Of a stretch of DNA of 46,969 bases, positions 16,600-25,258 are shown piece after piece; the first letter of the stretch is position 1, and every line of letters starts with the position of its first letter. This stretch comes from an uncultured Pelagibacteraceae bacterium (GTDB lineage: Bacteria > Pseudomonadota > Alphaproteobacteria > Pelagibacterales > Pelagibacteraceae). The notes below the pieces were generated by a model, which searched no databases, was not told the DNA's origin, and saw only the letters and a list, made by a program, of their open reading frames with translations. The position numbers were made by a program, and so were the translations under genes. Where the stretch lies: positions 1-46,969 of the forward strand of contig CACDLV010000005.1 in assembly GCA_902553675.1 (NCBI GenBank). Reading direction: 5' to 3'.

Positions 16600-17292
16600 A
16601 TGGAACTTCTCGCATTTGGTAAAACAGGTTGGGGTGACGAGTTATTTTACGCAACCCTGATGACAATTGCTGTATCGATTACAGCAATGTTGGTTGGTTT
16701 CTTTTTTGCATTAATATTTACGCCTTTAAAACTTTCAAAATATAAAACTTTAAATTTAGTTGGTAATTTTTATACCACAGTTATTCGTGGAGTACCTGAA
16801 CTATTAGTTATTTATCTTTTCTTCTTTGGGGGAAGTGGTGCAATAATGTATGTAGCTTCTATCTTTGGTTATTATGAATATATAGAAATTAATGCATTTA
16901 TTACTGGTTCAATGGCTATTGGAATTATTTCTGGAGCTTATTCAACAGAAGTATTTCGAGGCGCAATTCAATCAATAGATAAAGGTCAATTTGAAGCTGC
17001 AAAGGTACTTGGAATAAATAAGTTTGGGCAATTTTATAAAATAATACTACCCCAGATGTTAAGATTAGCTATTCCAAATTTAAGCAATGTTTGGCAAATA
17101 ACTTTAAAAGATACCTCTCTTATCTCAGTTACGGGTTTGGTTGAAATAATGAGACAGTCTTATATTGCGGCAGGATCTACTAGAGATCCATTATTCTTCT
17201 ATTCATTTGCAGCAGTTTTATATTTGATGCTTACTTATGTGAGCATGAAATTAATCAACAAGTTAGAAGTTAGGTATAGCAAGGGGTATTAA
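16600..17292 (+). CDS. Amino acid ABC transporter permease (HisQ/OccQ type)
   Basis: Inner-membrane permease of the HisMQ family, 230 residues with about five membrane spans. The EAA loop that docks the ATPase is recognisable (IDKGQFEAAKVLGINKFGQFYKIILPQ region), followed by KDTSLISVTGLVEIM, a family hallmark. It follows the binding-protein gene after a hairpin and overlaps the next permease gene by one base (TAATG), so the two permeases should form the transmembrane heterodimer. The ATG sits just 7 bases after the hairpin with no clear Shine-Dalgarno sequence. Confidence 0.92.
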   Translation: MELLAFGKTGWGDELFYATLMTIAVSITAMLVGFFFALIFTPLKLSKYKTLNLVGNFYTTVIRGVPELLVIYLFFFGGSGAIMYVASIFGYYEYIEINAFITGSMAIGIISGAYSTEVFRGAIQSIDKGQFEAAKVLGINKFGQFYKIILPQMLRLAIPNLSNVWQITLKDTSLISVTGLVEIMRQSYIAAGSTRDPLFFYSFAAVLYLMLTYVSMKLINKLEVRYSKGY

Positions 17293-17969
17293 TGGATTTT
17301 GATTTAATGATCAATAGTTTCCCTAAACTTTTAGGAGCAACAGTAGTTACTTTAAAATTATTATCTGCATCATTATTCTTTGGATTATTCTTAGGTCTTT
17401 TTTTTGCAATTTTAAGATTAAATAAAAATATTTTTATTAATAAATTTGCTTATGGCTATTCATATATATTTAGAGGAACACCATTATTGGTTCAGATTTT
17501 CATAATTTATTTTGGGTTAGGACAAATCGAATATTTAAGAACAACATTTCTATGGGTAATTTTAAAAGAACCTTATTGGTGTGCAATAATAGCATTCACA
17601 TTAAACACTGGCGCATATACCTCAGAAATTTTAAGATCAGCATTTCAAACAATAAAACCAGGCATTATTGAAGCTGGAAAGAGTTTAGGTATATCAAATA
17701 AGATTATTTTTTACAAAATTCAAATTCCAATTGCCATTAGACAATCACTTCCTGCATACGGAAATGAAATTATATTGATGATGAAAGGAACTTCTTTAGC
17801 AAGTACGGTAACTTTAATGGATTTGACGGGTGTTGCTAAATATATAATTTCAACAACTTTTAAACCAATCGAAGTATTTATTGTTGCTGGTGGAATTTAT
17901 TTGTTCATGACTTTTATCATTCATAATGTGATTAAATATTTAGAGAAAAAGTATAGCTTTCAACAATAA
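17292..17969 (+). CDS. Amino acid ABC transporter permease (HisM/OccM type)
   Basis: Second HisMQ-family permease, 225 residues, partner of the preceding one. It has YIFRGTPLLVQIFIIYFGLG near the third span, the EAA-loop run FQTIKPGIIEAGKSLGISNKIIFYKIQIP and MMKGTSLASTVTLMDLTG. Start and preceding stop share a base, indicating translational coupling. No ATP-binding subunit follows; the next gene is a dioxygenase starting 2 bases later. The ATPase must be encoded elsewhere or shared with another importer. Confidence 0.92.
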   Translation: MDFDLMINSFPKLLGATVVTLKLLSASLFFGLFLGLFFAILRLNKNIFINKFAYGYSYIFRGTPLLVQIFIIYFGLGQIEYLRTTFLWVILKEPYWCAIIAFTLNTGAYTSEILRSAFQTIKPGIIEAGKSLGISNKIIFYKIQIPIAIRQSLPAYGNEIILMMKGTSLASTVTLMDLTGVAKYIISTTFKPIEVFIVAGGIYLFMTFIIHNVIKYLEKKYSFQQ

Positions 17970-17971
17970 AT

Positions 17972-18760
17972 ATGTTTTTATCTGATAGACAAATTAAAGA
18001 TTATCAAAATGATGGTGTTATAATAATTAAGGATTTATTTAAAGATTGGATTGAGCCACTTAGAAAAGGATTCCAAAAAGTTTTAGACAATCCAAGTAAA
18101 CATGGTAGAGAAAATGTAACTGATGACAATGGAAGATTTTTTGAGGATTATTGTAATTGGGAAAGAATAGAAGAATTCAAGGATTGTTTATATAATTCAC
18201 CTGGAGCTCAAATAGTTGCAGAGGCAACTAATTCTAAATTTACTCAAATTTTTCATGATCACATTTTTATAAAGGATCCAGGTACTCATAAAGAGACACC
18301 ATGGCATCAAGATATGCCTTATTACTGTGTTGATGGTAACGATACCGGAAGTTTTTGGATACCATTAGATGAAGTTGATCAGAAAAATAATCTTAAATTA
18401 ATTCTAGGTTCTCACAAATGGTCAAAGTTAATTAGACCCATAAAATGGTCAAATAATAAATCTTGGTATGATGATGATAGTTCTTTTATGGATTTACCTC
18501 CTTCAAAAGAATTTGAAAAAAATATTTTAATTCCAGAACTAAGTTTAGGGGATGCTGTTTTATTTAATTTTAAAATTGTACATGGTTCAACAGGAAACAA
18601 TAACTCAAAATCACGAAGAGCATTTTCGATGCGATTTATAGGAGATGATGTGAAATATATTGAAAGAGGTGGGCCAACCTCACCTCCATTTGATGGAATT
18701 AATTTAAAAACAGGGGATTTGATGAGAGATGATTGGTTTCCTAAAGTTTTTAGTAGCTAG
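17972..18760 (+). CDS. Phytanoyl-CoA dioxygenase (PhyH) family protein
   Basis: Non-haem Fe(II)/2-oxoglutarate-dependent oxygenase fold, 262 residues. The iron triad is visible as His112 and Asp114 in TPWHQDMPYY and His204 in FKIVHGSTGNN, with the 2-oxoglutarate arginine probably in SRRAFSMRF. The family hydroxylates or oxidatively cleaves small molecules, including amino-acid derivatives such as ectoine and alkyl phosphonates. It begins 2 bases after the second permease of the amino-acid importer, so its substrate may be what that importer brings in (inference). Its 3' end overlaps the convergent DUF6165 gene by 11 bases. Substrate unknown. Confidence 0.85.
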   Translation: MFLSDRQIKDYQNDGVIIIKDLFKDWIEPLRKGFQKVLDNPSKHGRENVTDDNGRFFEDYCNWERIEEFKDCLYNSPGAQIVAEATNSKFTQIFHDHIFIKDPGTHKETPWHQDMPYYCVDGNDTGSFWIPLDEVDQKNNLKLILGSHKWSKLIRPIKWSNNKSWYDDDSSFMDLPPSKEFEKNILIPELSLGDAVLFNFKIVHGSTGNNNSKSRRAFSMRFIGDDVKYIERGGPTSPPFDGINLKTGDLMRDDWFPKVFSS

Positions 18761-19139
18761 TATATTCTTTAATTTCTTTAATGCTTGAACCAGTGTGATT
18801 ATTCATTTCTAATTTAATTTTTGCTCTATCATCATTTAAAAAATGAACATCTCTAGATAATTTTATAAATTTATCACCGAAGTCCTTATTTTTTTCACAA
18901 TCTCTTTTGTCATCTTCTATAACCCACAACTTGGCATTAATTTCTTTTAAATCTTGGAATAATTTATTTAGTTTATCATCAGATTTAACATTTTTTTCCA
19001 ATTGATCTTTAAGAATCGAATGTTCATTCGATATAAATTTTAGTTTTTTAGGATCTTTAATTTTTTCTTTTTTAATTTCTAAGATTGAAATTTTGTCTAA
19101 AAGCTCGCCTACAGATATTTCTACTATAATTTTATTCAT
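18750..19139 (-). CDS. DUF6165 family protein
   Basis: A 129-residue helical, highly charged cytoplasmic protein that I recognise as DUF6165-like from its VEISVGELLDKISILEIK start and the LWVIEDDKRDCEK segment. No enzymatic motif is seen. It is divergent from a GT9 glycosyltransferase with only 32 bases between start codons, and I associate this small family with glycan or LPS gene neighbourhoods, so an accessory role in surface glycan synthesis is possible but unproven. Confidence 0.75.
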   Translation of the reverse strand: MNKIIVEISVGELLDKISILEIKKEKIKDPKKLKFISNEHSILKDQLEKNVKSDDKLNKLFQDLKEINAKLWVIEDDKRDCEKNKDFGDKFIKLSRDVHFLNDDRAKIKLEMNNHTGSSIKEIKEYTSY

Positions 19140-19171
19140 TAAATTTTATACTATGTTAAATTGTTAAAAAT

Positions 19172-20113
19172 ATGTCTAATATTTTAATCATTAAACATGG
19201 ATCTTTGGGGGATATAGCTCAAGCTTGTGGTGCAATTCAAGATATTTCTGAGAATCATAAAGGAGATGAAATTTATTTGCTCACAACTAAACCATACTTT
19301 GATTTGTTTAAAAAAAATCCACATATTTCTGACGTTATTTTAGATAAGCGATTATCAAGACTAAACCTAATTTATTTATATTCATTAATGAAAAAGATAA
19401 AAAAATATAATTTTTCTAAAGTTTATGATCTACAGAACTCAAGTAGAACAGCTTTTTATAAAAAAATTTTATTTCCAAAAGCAAATAAAGATACTTGGTC
19501 ATCTACTGATACAACATTACCTGAAGGAACCACAAAACAAGATTTTGATAAAGACTCTGTTCTATCTAGATTTGAATATCAATTAAAAAATTCAGGCATA
19601 AATACAAATCATACTTTGAAACCTGATTTTTCATGGAGCACAACTGACATATCTCAAATAAAAAATCACCATCGATTAGATAAATATATTCTCCTTTTTC
19701 CATTTTGTTCGCCTCATTTAACTTCAAAGAAATGGCCTTATTATAATGAGTTAATTTCTATGATTAATGAAAAATCAGAAAATAAATTTAAAGTAGTAAT
19801 TGCACCTGGACCGAGTGAAATTATAGATGCATCAAATATTAATGCACTTTGCGTTTTAGATAATGGTAAAGCTTTAGATATTTCTCAGTTAGCAACATTA
19901 ATTAAAGATAGCTCATTTGTTATTGCAAACGATACTGGACCAGCACATATGACAGCTCATTTAGGTTCAAAAGGAATTGCTTTATTTGGATCTCACACAA
20001 CTCCTTTTAAAGTAAGTATTGAAAGAGAAAATTTTAAAGCAATACAAGCTCCTGAATTATCCAAACTATCAGCAGAAAAAGTTTTTGAAAGACTTTCTGA
20101 AATTATTTCTTAA
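19172..20113 (+). CDS. Glycosyltransferase family 9 (heptosyltransferase-like)
   Basis: GT-B fold glycosyltransferase of the ADP-heptose:LPS family, 313 residues, acting on the cytoplasmic face during lipopolysaccharide core assembly. Signatures are ILIIKHGSLGDIAQACGAIQDI at the N-terminus and the nucleotide-sugar site FVIANDTGPAHMTAHLGSKGIALFG near residue 250. The donor sugar cannot be fixed, since SAR11-type LPS need not contain heptose. It shares the short divergent region with DUF6165 and overlaps the convergent AbrB-family gene by 11 bases. Confidence 0.88.
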   Translation: MSNILIIKHGSLGDIAQACGAIQDISENHKGDEIYLLTTKPYFDLFKKNPHISDVILDKRLSRLNLIYLYSLMKKIKKYNFSKVYDLQNSSRTAFYKKILFPKANKDTWSSTDTTLPEGTTKQDFDKDSVLSRFEYQLKNSGINTNHTLKPDFSWSTTDISQIKNHHRLDKYILLFPFCSPHLTSKKWPYYNELISMINEKSENKFKVVIAPGPSEIIDASNINALCVLDNGKALDISQLATLIKDSSFVIANDTGPAHMTAHLGSKGIALFGSHTTPFKVSIERENFKAIQAPELSKLSAEKVFERLSEIIS

Positions 20114-21179
20114 TTTTTTCTAATACTTTTAAGAATATAGGGACTGTGAAAAGTATGAAAAGTAGTCTTATGATATGGTGAAAAGCAACAAAGTCTGGGT
20201 CTAAATCAAAAGCAATTGCTATAACTGCCACCTCATAAATCCCTCCAGGACTAAAAGATAAGATTAGAGTTAAAATATTTGTCTCAACAAAGAATGTTGC
20301 AACATAGGCTGCAGCTAAACCTAATACTACCAAAATAGTAGTAGCTACAATACTATGAAGAGAATTATTAGCTATCTCTTTAACAGTTTTTTCTGCAAAT
20401 CTACATCCAACTGAAGAGCCAAGTATTAGTAGACAAAAATTTACTGTTTCATCTGGTAATTTGTATGAGGCTATATCTGTAATTTGTAACAAACCACTCG
20501 CAAATAATGTCCCAGATAGTAAAGCTGCTGGAATTCTAATTTTATCAAAAACAAAAATAAAAAAAAAGGATGCAATAATAAGTAAAATTAAATTTAAATG
20601 ATTTTGAGCAAAATAATTGAAGTCGTCATTTAACAAAACATTGTTGTCAGTATTATTAACTATAATAAATGGAATGACAGTTATTATGATAATTAATCTA
20701 ATTAAGTGAGAAGTTGCAACTTGAGATAAATCTGTTTTTTCATTTTCTGCTAAAATCATTAAAGGACCCAGTGCGCCAGGAGCTGCTGAAAATATTGAGG
20801 CTTTTTCTCCATAACTTGGAAATTTTTGGAGATATTTAGCGACAACTAAAATACAAATTATTATGTAGATTAACATAATTAATGAAGTCCAAATCCAACC
20901 AAGCATTTGATTAAATAGATTTTGGTCTATGTAATTTCCAATATGCAAACCCAAAATTATCAAGATAAAACTTAATACAATTTTTGGCATAATGATTTTA
21001 AGACCTGATAAAGCAGCAATTGAGGTAACAATCATAGGTCCTAAAAACCAAGCTAGTGGAATATTAAAATAGTCAGCAATAATTGCGCTAGGAAAAGAAA
21101 TTATCAGTACAGAAATAAATTTAATTGAAAATACTTGTTTAACATTTTCAAGATAAGATTTGATTTGATATTTAATCAT
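20103..21179 (-). CDS. AbrB-family membrane permease (COG3180)
   Basis: Integral membrane protein of 358 residues with about ten to eleven hydrophobic spans, arranged as two similar halves (ADYFNIPLAWFLGPMIVTSIAAL in the first, RIPAALLSGTLFASGLLQI in the second). SFSPGGIYEVAVIAIAFDLDPDFVAFHHIIRLL is the family's C-terminal signature, mirrored by SAAPGALGPLMILAENEKTDLSQVATSHLIRLI. The family was once mislabelled putative ammonia monooxygenase. It is a transporter-like protein of unknown substrate and is unrelated to the AbrB DNA-binding regulator. Transcribed alone, convergent with the GT9 gene. Confidence 0.85.
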   Translation of the reverse strand: MIKYQIKSYLENVKQVFSIKFISVLIISFPSAIIADYFNIPLAWFLGPMIVTSIAALSGLKIIMPKIVLSFILIILGLHIGNYIDQNLFNQMLGWIWTSLIMLIYIIICILVVAKYLQKFPSYGEKASIFSAAPGALGPLMILAENEKTDLSQVATSHLIRLIIIITVIPFIIVNNTDNNVLLNDDFNYFAQNHLNLILLIIASFFFIFVFDKIRIPAALLSGTLFASGLLQITDIASYKLPDETVNFCLLILGSSVGCRFAEKTVKEIANNSLHSIVATTILVVLGLAAAYVATFFVETNILTLILSFSPGGIYEVAVIAIAFDLDPDFVAFHHIIRLLFILFTVPIFLKVLEKIKK

Positions 21180-21396
21180 TCATTAAGCTTCTATCATCTA
21201 CTATGTAAAAGATAAGAAAAAATATATTAGTAAATAAAGTGAATATTTAATTTTTAAAATTAATAAAATTCTAAGTTTTTATTAATATTATTTTTGAGAA
21301 TATGCTTTCAATTAAAAGTTGTGTTACTTAATTAGAGGTTGAATAAAGATTAAGACTATAATTAACTTACATTTTTAAATTAGAGAGGAGTAAATA

Positions 21397-22377
21397 ATGA
21401 AAAACTTAAAAAAAATAGTTTCAGTATTGTTCTCAGCAATCCTATTATTCTCAGCAACAACTACAAGCTCATTAGCAATTGACAAATTGCACTTTGTAAT
21501 TGGTGGTGGTGCTGGTGGTGGTTGGGATGGAACCGCTAGAGGTACTGGAGAAGCTTTAACAAAAGCTGGAATGTTAAGTAGTGCATCATTTGAAAATATG
21601 TCAGGTGGTGGTGGTGGTAAAGCTTTAGCTTACATGATCAATACTAAACCTGCTAATACAGTTTTAGTTCAATCAACACCATTAGTATTAAGATCAATTA
21701 CTAGACACAAAGGTTACGTAAAAGGAAGTGGAACTTTATCTTATAAAGATGTAGTGCCAATAGCTGGTGTAATTGGTGACTACGGTGCTATCGCAGTTGC
21801 AAAAAGCTCATCTTTTAAAAATTTTAAAGATGTAGTTGATGCATATAAAAAAGATCCAAATTCAGTTAAAATGGCCGGAGGATCAGTAAGAGGAAGTATG
21901 GACCATTTAATTGGTGCTTTAGCTTTTCAAGCTGCAGGTGCAGATCCGAATGCTGTTCAATACATTCCTTATGATGCTGGTGGAAAAGCTTTAGCTGGAC
22001 TTTTATCTGGAGAAACTCAAATCATATCAACTGGTTTAGGTGAATTGATGGGTGCAAGAGACCAAGTAAGAATTATTGGTATCACTGCGCCTTCAAGAGT
22101 TTCTGATGCACCAGATGCACCAACTCTTAAAGAACAAGGATATGATGTACAATTCGTTAACTGGAGAGGTTTTTTTGGCCCTCCAGGTATGAGCAATGCT
22201 GATAGATCAGCTATTGCAAAAATGCTGGGCGATGTACAAAAAACTCCTGAATGGGAAACTGTCAGAGCAAGAAATGCTTGGGTTAATATTTACAACCCAG
22301 AAGGCAAGTTTGTTTCTTTCTTAGAAAAACAAACTCAAGAAATGACAGCTCTTATGAAAAAACTAGGAGTGATATAA
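21397..22377 (+). CDS. tctC: Tripartite tricarboxylate transporter binding protein TctC
   Basis: Periplasmic receptor of a TTT importer, 326 residues. A signal peptide (to about residue 27, ending SSLA) is followed by LHFVIGGGAGGGWDGTARG, the family's glycine-rich ligand loop, then AGGSVRGSMDHLIG and WRGFFGPPGMSNADR. The GAGGAG ribosome site lies 6 bases before the ATG. A 217-base upstream region holds a TATAAT at 21357-21362 without a good -35, and an AT-only hairpin at 21259-21286. The stop codon lies in a small hairpin (22374-22390), and a terminator-like hairpin begins 22 bases later, so this gene is probably expressed well above tctB and tctA. Ligand: a carboxylate, not determinable from sequence. 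Confidence 0.93.
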   Translation: MKNLKKIVSVLFSAILLFSATTTSSLAIDKLHFVIGGGAGGGWDGTARGTGEALTKAGMLSSASFENMSGGGGGKALAYMINTKPANTVLVQSTPLVLRSITRHKGYVKGSGTLSYKDVVPIAGVIGDYGAIAVAKSSSFKNFKDVVDAYKKDPNSVKMAGGSVRGSMDHLIGALAFQAAGADPNAVQYIPYDAGGKALAGLLSGETQIISTGLGELMGARDQVRIIGITAPSRVSDAPDAPTLKEQGYDVQFVNWRGFFGPPGMSNADRSAIAKMLGDVQKTPEWETVRARNAWVNIYNPEGKFVSFLEKQTQEMTALMKKLGVI

Positions 22378-22390
22378 TCCTTAGGATTAT
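22374..22390 (+). repeat. Small hairpin across the tctC stop codon
   Basis: ATAATCC, loop TTA, GGATTAT: a 7-bp stem that includes the TAA of tctC. It precedes the larger hairpin at the tctB start and would be covered by a ribosome terminating on tctC. Confidence 0.5.
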
Positions 22391-22398
22391 TTAAAATT

Positions 22399-22453
22399 AG
22401 AGCAGTGAATATAAATACTACAAAAATTATATCACTGCTCTTTTTTATTTTTT
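22399..22453 (+). terminator. Intrinsic-terminator-like hairpin containing the tctB start codon
   Basis: AGAGCAGTGA (22399-22408) pairs perfectly with TCACTGCTCT (22432-22441) over a 23-base loop. The 3' arm runs straight into TTTTTT-A-TTTTTT. It has the stem and U-tract of a Rho-independent terminator, yet the GTG start of tctB (22405) is inside the 5' arm and the U-tract encodes tctB residues 12-16. It likely trims read-through from tctC into tctBA and hides the tctB start. Confidence 0.65.
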
Positions 22454-22875
22454 CAGCATTTTATTTATATACTGCTTACCAAATTCAAGTTTTTGCATTT
22501 GATGAAAATGCACCATTTAATGCACGAACTTTTCCAATTTATTTAGGTTATGCAGGATTATTCTTTTCTGGATTAAAACTTATTTTACCAGACACAAATA
22601 CTATTAAAGTTGATCATAAAAACTTAGAATACAAAAAAACAGGTATACTTATACTGATTGCAATTATTTATGGAGCCACAATTTTAAAAGTTGGTTATTT
22701 TTTAACTACTTCTTTATTTTTATTTGCTTCATATTATTTCTTAGGAGAACGAAGATGGATTTTGATGTTTTTATTATCTTTTCCATTTGTTGCTGCATTT
22801 ATGTATCTCCTTCATGGTATTCTTGATATTTATTTGAGAGATCCATTCTTACAGTTAATTGGAGTTATGGGATGA
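22405..22875 (+). CDS. tctB: Tripartite tricarboxylate transporter small membrane subunit TctB
   Basis: 156-residue membrane protein with four predicted spans (residues about 8-28, 46-64, 78-96 and 105-135), the usual TctB size and topology. It has little sequence conservation, so identity rests on topology and its place between tctC and tctA. The start is GTG with only a weak AGAG upstream; no ATG precedes the first span. The start codon and first 16 codons lie in a terminator-like hairpin. It overlaps tctA by four bases (ATGA), indicating coupled translation of the two membrane subunits. Confidence 0.88.
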   Translation: MNINTTKIISLLFFIFSAFYLYTAYQIQVFAFDENAPFNARTFPIYLGYAGLFFSGLKLILPDTNTIKVDHKNLEYKKTGILILIAIIYGATILKVGYFLTTSLFLFASYYFLGERRWILMFLLSFPFVAAFMYLLHGILDIYLRDPFLQLIGVMG

Positions 22876-24371
22876 TTGAAGGAATATTAATTGGATTAAC
22901 AACTGCACTTACGTTTCAAAATATATTAATGGTTATGGTTGGTTGTTTTTTTGGAACAATCATTGGAATGCTTCCTGGTCTTGGTCCAATGACAGCAATC
23001 GCATTAATGATACCAATTACTTATGGTTTTGATCCTGCAACAGGATTAATTTTGATGGCTGGAGTTTATTATGGAGCAGTATTTGGTGGTTCTACTTCTT
23101 CTATATTATTAAATGCACCTGGTGTTCCTGGAACTGTTGCAACTTCATTTGATGGTTATCCTATGGCACAACAAGGTAAAGCGGGTAAAGCTTTAGCGAT
23201 TGCAGCCTGGAGTTCGTTTGCAGGTGGAACTTTATCTGCAATTTATTTATTGTTTATGGCACCAAGTTTATCAAAAGTAAGTTTGTCTTTTAGGTCACCA
23301 GACTATTTTGCTTTAATGATTTTAGGTTTAACTGCAATTGCTGCTTTTTCATCTAAAGGACAATTTTTAAAAGCAATGATGATGGTAGTACTTGGATTGA
23401 TGTTGGCATCTGTCGGCCAAGATAGTTTGTCTGATATCACAAGATTTACATTTAATAATATGAACTTAACTGACGGAATTAGTTTCGTACTAGTTGTGAT
23501 GGCAACCTTTGCAATGAGTGAAGCTTTGACAATTATTTTAAAAAGAAACGATCCAACTGATGCTGCTAAACAAGTTTCATTAACAGAACTTGGTTCAATT
23601 AGAATTAATAAAGAAGAACGTACAAAAATGTATAAAACAATACCAAGATCATCAGTGATTGGTTTTTTAATTGGTGTTCTCCCAGGAGCTGGTGCAACTA
23701 TTGCTTCATTTTTAGCTTATGGAATGGAACGAAACGTTGTCAGTGATGAAGAAAAAGAAAAATTTGGTAAAGGGAGTGTAAATGGCTTATCTGCACCAGA
23801 AACTGCAAATAATGCTGCTTGTTCAGGTTCTTTCGTTCCAATGCTTACTTTAGGAATTCCTGGAAGTGGAACTACAGCTGTAATGCTAGGTGCTCTTTTA
23901 GGTTTTGGTGTTCAGCCTGGTCCTAGACTTTATATGACTAATCCAGAGATTTTTTGGTCAATAATTATGTCTATGTATATTGGAATGGTAATTCTTCTTA
24001 TATTAAACTTACCACTCATTCCTTATATAGCTAGAATTCTTGCTGTTCCTAAAAATTATTTAATTCCTCTTATTTTATTTTTCTCTGTTACTGGGATTTA
24101 TGTAATGTCATTTAATAATTTTGATATTTATTTAATGATTGGGATTGCTGTAGTTGCAACTTTTTTAAGATTATATGATTTTCCAATGCCACCTTTAATA
24201 TTAGCTTTTGTTTTAGGTGGATTGATGGAAGAAAACTTGAGACGATCTTTATTATTAAGCAATGGTTCGTGGGAATTTTTGTGGGACAGAACATTAACTG
24301 CATGCATCCTAGCAACTACAATTTTAATTGTGATTTGGCATATTTACAAAACCTTTAAGAAGAAAAATTAA
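22872..24371 (+). CDS. tctA: Tripartite tricarboxylate transporter large membrane subunit TctA
   Basis: The 499-residue translocation subunit with about 11-12 spans. Conserved TctA motifs are GMLPGLGPMTAIALMIPITYGF, GAVFGGSTSSILLNAPGVPGTVATSFDGYPMA and, in the second half, GVLPGAGATIASFLAYGMER and LTLGIPGSGTTAVMLGALLGFGVQPGP. The inverted repeat of the GxxPGxG elements is the family's hallmark. It works with TctC and TctB as a secondary, ion-driven importer. The 3' end overlaps the convergent DMT gene by four bases. Confidence 0.95.
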   Translation: MIEGILIGLTTALTFQNILMVMVGCFFGTIIGMLPGLGPMTAIALMIPITYGFDPATGLILMAGVYYGAVFGGSTSSILLNAPGVPGTVATSFDGYPMAQQGKAGKALAIAAWSSFAGGTLSAIYLLFMAPSLSKVSLSFRSPDYFALMILGLTAIAAFSSKGQFLKAMMMVVLGLMLASVGQDSLSDITRFTFNNMNLTDGISFVLVVMATFAMSEALTIILKRNDPTDAAKQVSLTELGSIRINKEERTKMYKTIPRSSVIGFLIGVLPGAGATIASFLAYGMERNVVSDEEKEKFGKGSVNGLSAPETANNAACSGSFVPMLTLGIPGSGTTAVMLGALLGFGVQPGPRLYMTNPEIFWSIIMSMYIGMVILLILNLPLIPYIARILAVPKNYLIPLILFFSVTGIYVMSFNNFDIYLMIGIAVVATFLRLYDFPMPPLILAFVLGGLMEENLRRSLLLSNGSWEFLWDRTLTACILATTILIVIWHIYKTFKKKN

Positions 24372-25258
24372 GATTTAATATCTATTCGTTTTCTAATAAT
24401 TTCTTTATCAAGTTTCATTTCACGATATGACATGATTAAAACACCTAAAAATATAACACTAGCACCAATCCAAGTGAAGAGGTCAGGTGTTTCACTAAAA
24501 ACATAGTAGCCTATTAAAGAAGCGAAGACTAAACTTAGAAATGAGTATGGTTGTGTCATACTAACATCTACTAATTTGTATGCGTGATTAATGCAAAGAT
24601 GTAACAATGTACCAAATAAACCTGCAAAAAATAAATAAATCAAAGTTTGAAAACTAGGTGTTTGCCAATAAAACAACGCAATAATGAAACTAAAAATTGT
24701 CATATACGTGTATCCATAAGATAAAATCGTAATCGAACTATCGTCTTTTGCGATAGTTTTTGTAATTATAATCACTATTGACCACATAAAAGACGATGCC
24801 AGTGCCATATAAACTCCAAGAGAAATTTCAATTATTCCTGGTCTTAAAATTATTAACATTCCTATAAATCCTAAAACTAGTGCAAAACTCCTGTAAATGT
24901 AAATTTTTTCTCCTAGAAATAAAACTGCCAGTATTGTTACTATGAAAGGAACCACAAAAGATATTGCTGTAGCTTTTTCAATTGGCATCATTACTAAAGC
25001 TGAAAAATATAACAGCATTGAAGGTAAATTTAAAACCGCTCTTAAAAAATGTTTTTTATGATGATTGGTTTTAAAAACTGTAAATTTAGATTTTAACATA
25101 TACGGAAAAATAATCAGTAAACCAAATAAAAATCTAAAAAATCCAGCAACATAAACATTAACTTCCTCTTGTGCTAATTTTAAAAAGGTTAACATTAATG
25201 TTCCACAAAAAACTGAGATAATAATTAAAAAAATTGCTAATTTATTGTTTGAAATCAA
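24368..25258 (-). CDS. DMT superfamily (EamA) transporter
   Basis: 296-residue membrane protein with ten predicted spans in two five-helix EamA repeats. The typical end-of-repeat strings are FLGEKIYIYRSFALVLGFIGMLIILRPG and FSETPDLFTWIGASVIFLGVLI. These proteins are generally metabolite or drug exporters, and no substrate is evident. It is the last gene of a three-gene minus-strand operon, overlapping the upstream glycosyltransferase gene by four bases. Confidence 0.9.
   Translation of the reverse strand: MISNNKLAIFLIIISVFCGTLMLTFLKLAQEEVNVYVAGFFRFLFGLLIIFPYMLKSKFTVFKTNHHKKHFLRAVLNLPSMLLYFSALVMMPIEKATAISFVVPFIVTILAVLFLGEKIYIYRSFALVLGFIGMLIILRPGIIEISLGVYMALASSFMWSIVIIITKTIAKDDSSITILSYGYTYMTIFSFIIALFYWQTPSFQTLIYLFFAGLFGTLLHLCINHAYKLVDVSMTQPYSFLSLVFASLIGYYVFSETPDLFTWIGASVIFLGVLIMSYREMKLDKEIIRKRIDIKS

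Noticed and set aside
21259-21286. ATTAATAAAA/TTTTATTAAT hairpin upstream of tctC as a terminator or riboswitch
   Set aside because: Purely A/T pairs, which arise easily by chance at this base composition, and no plus-strand gene upstream needs termination.
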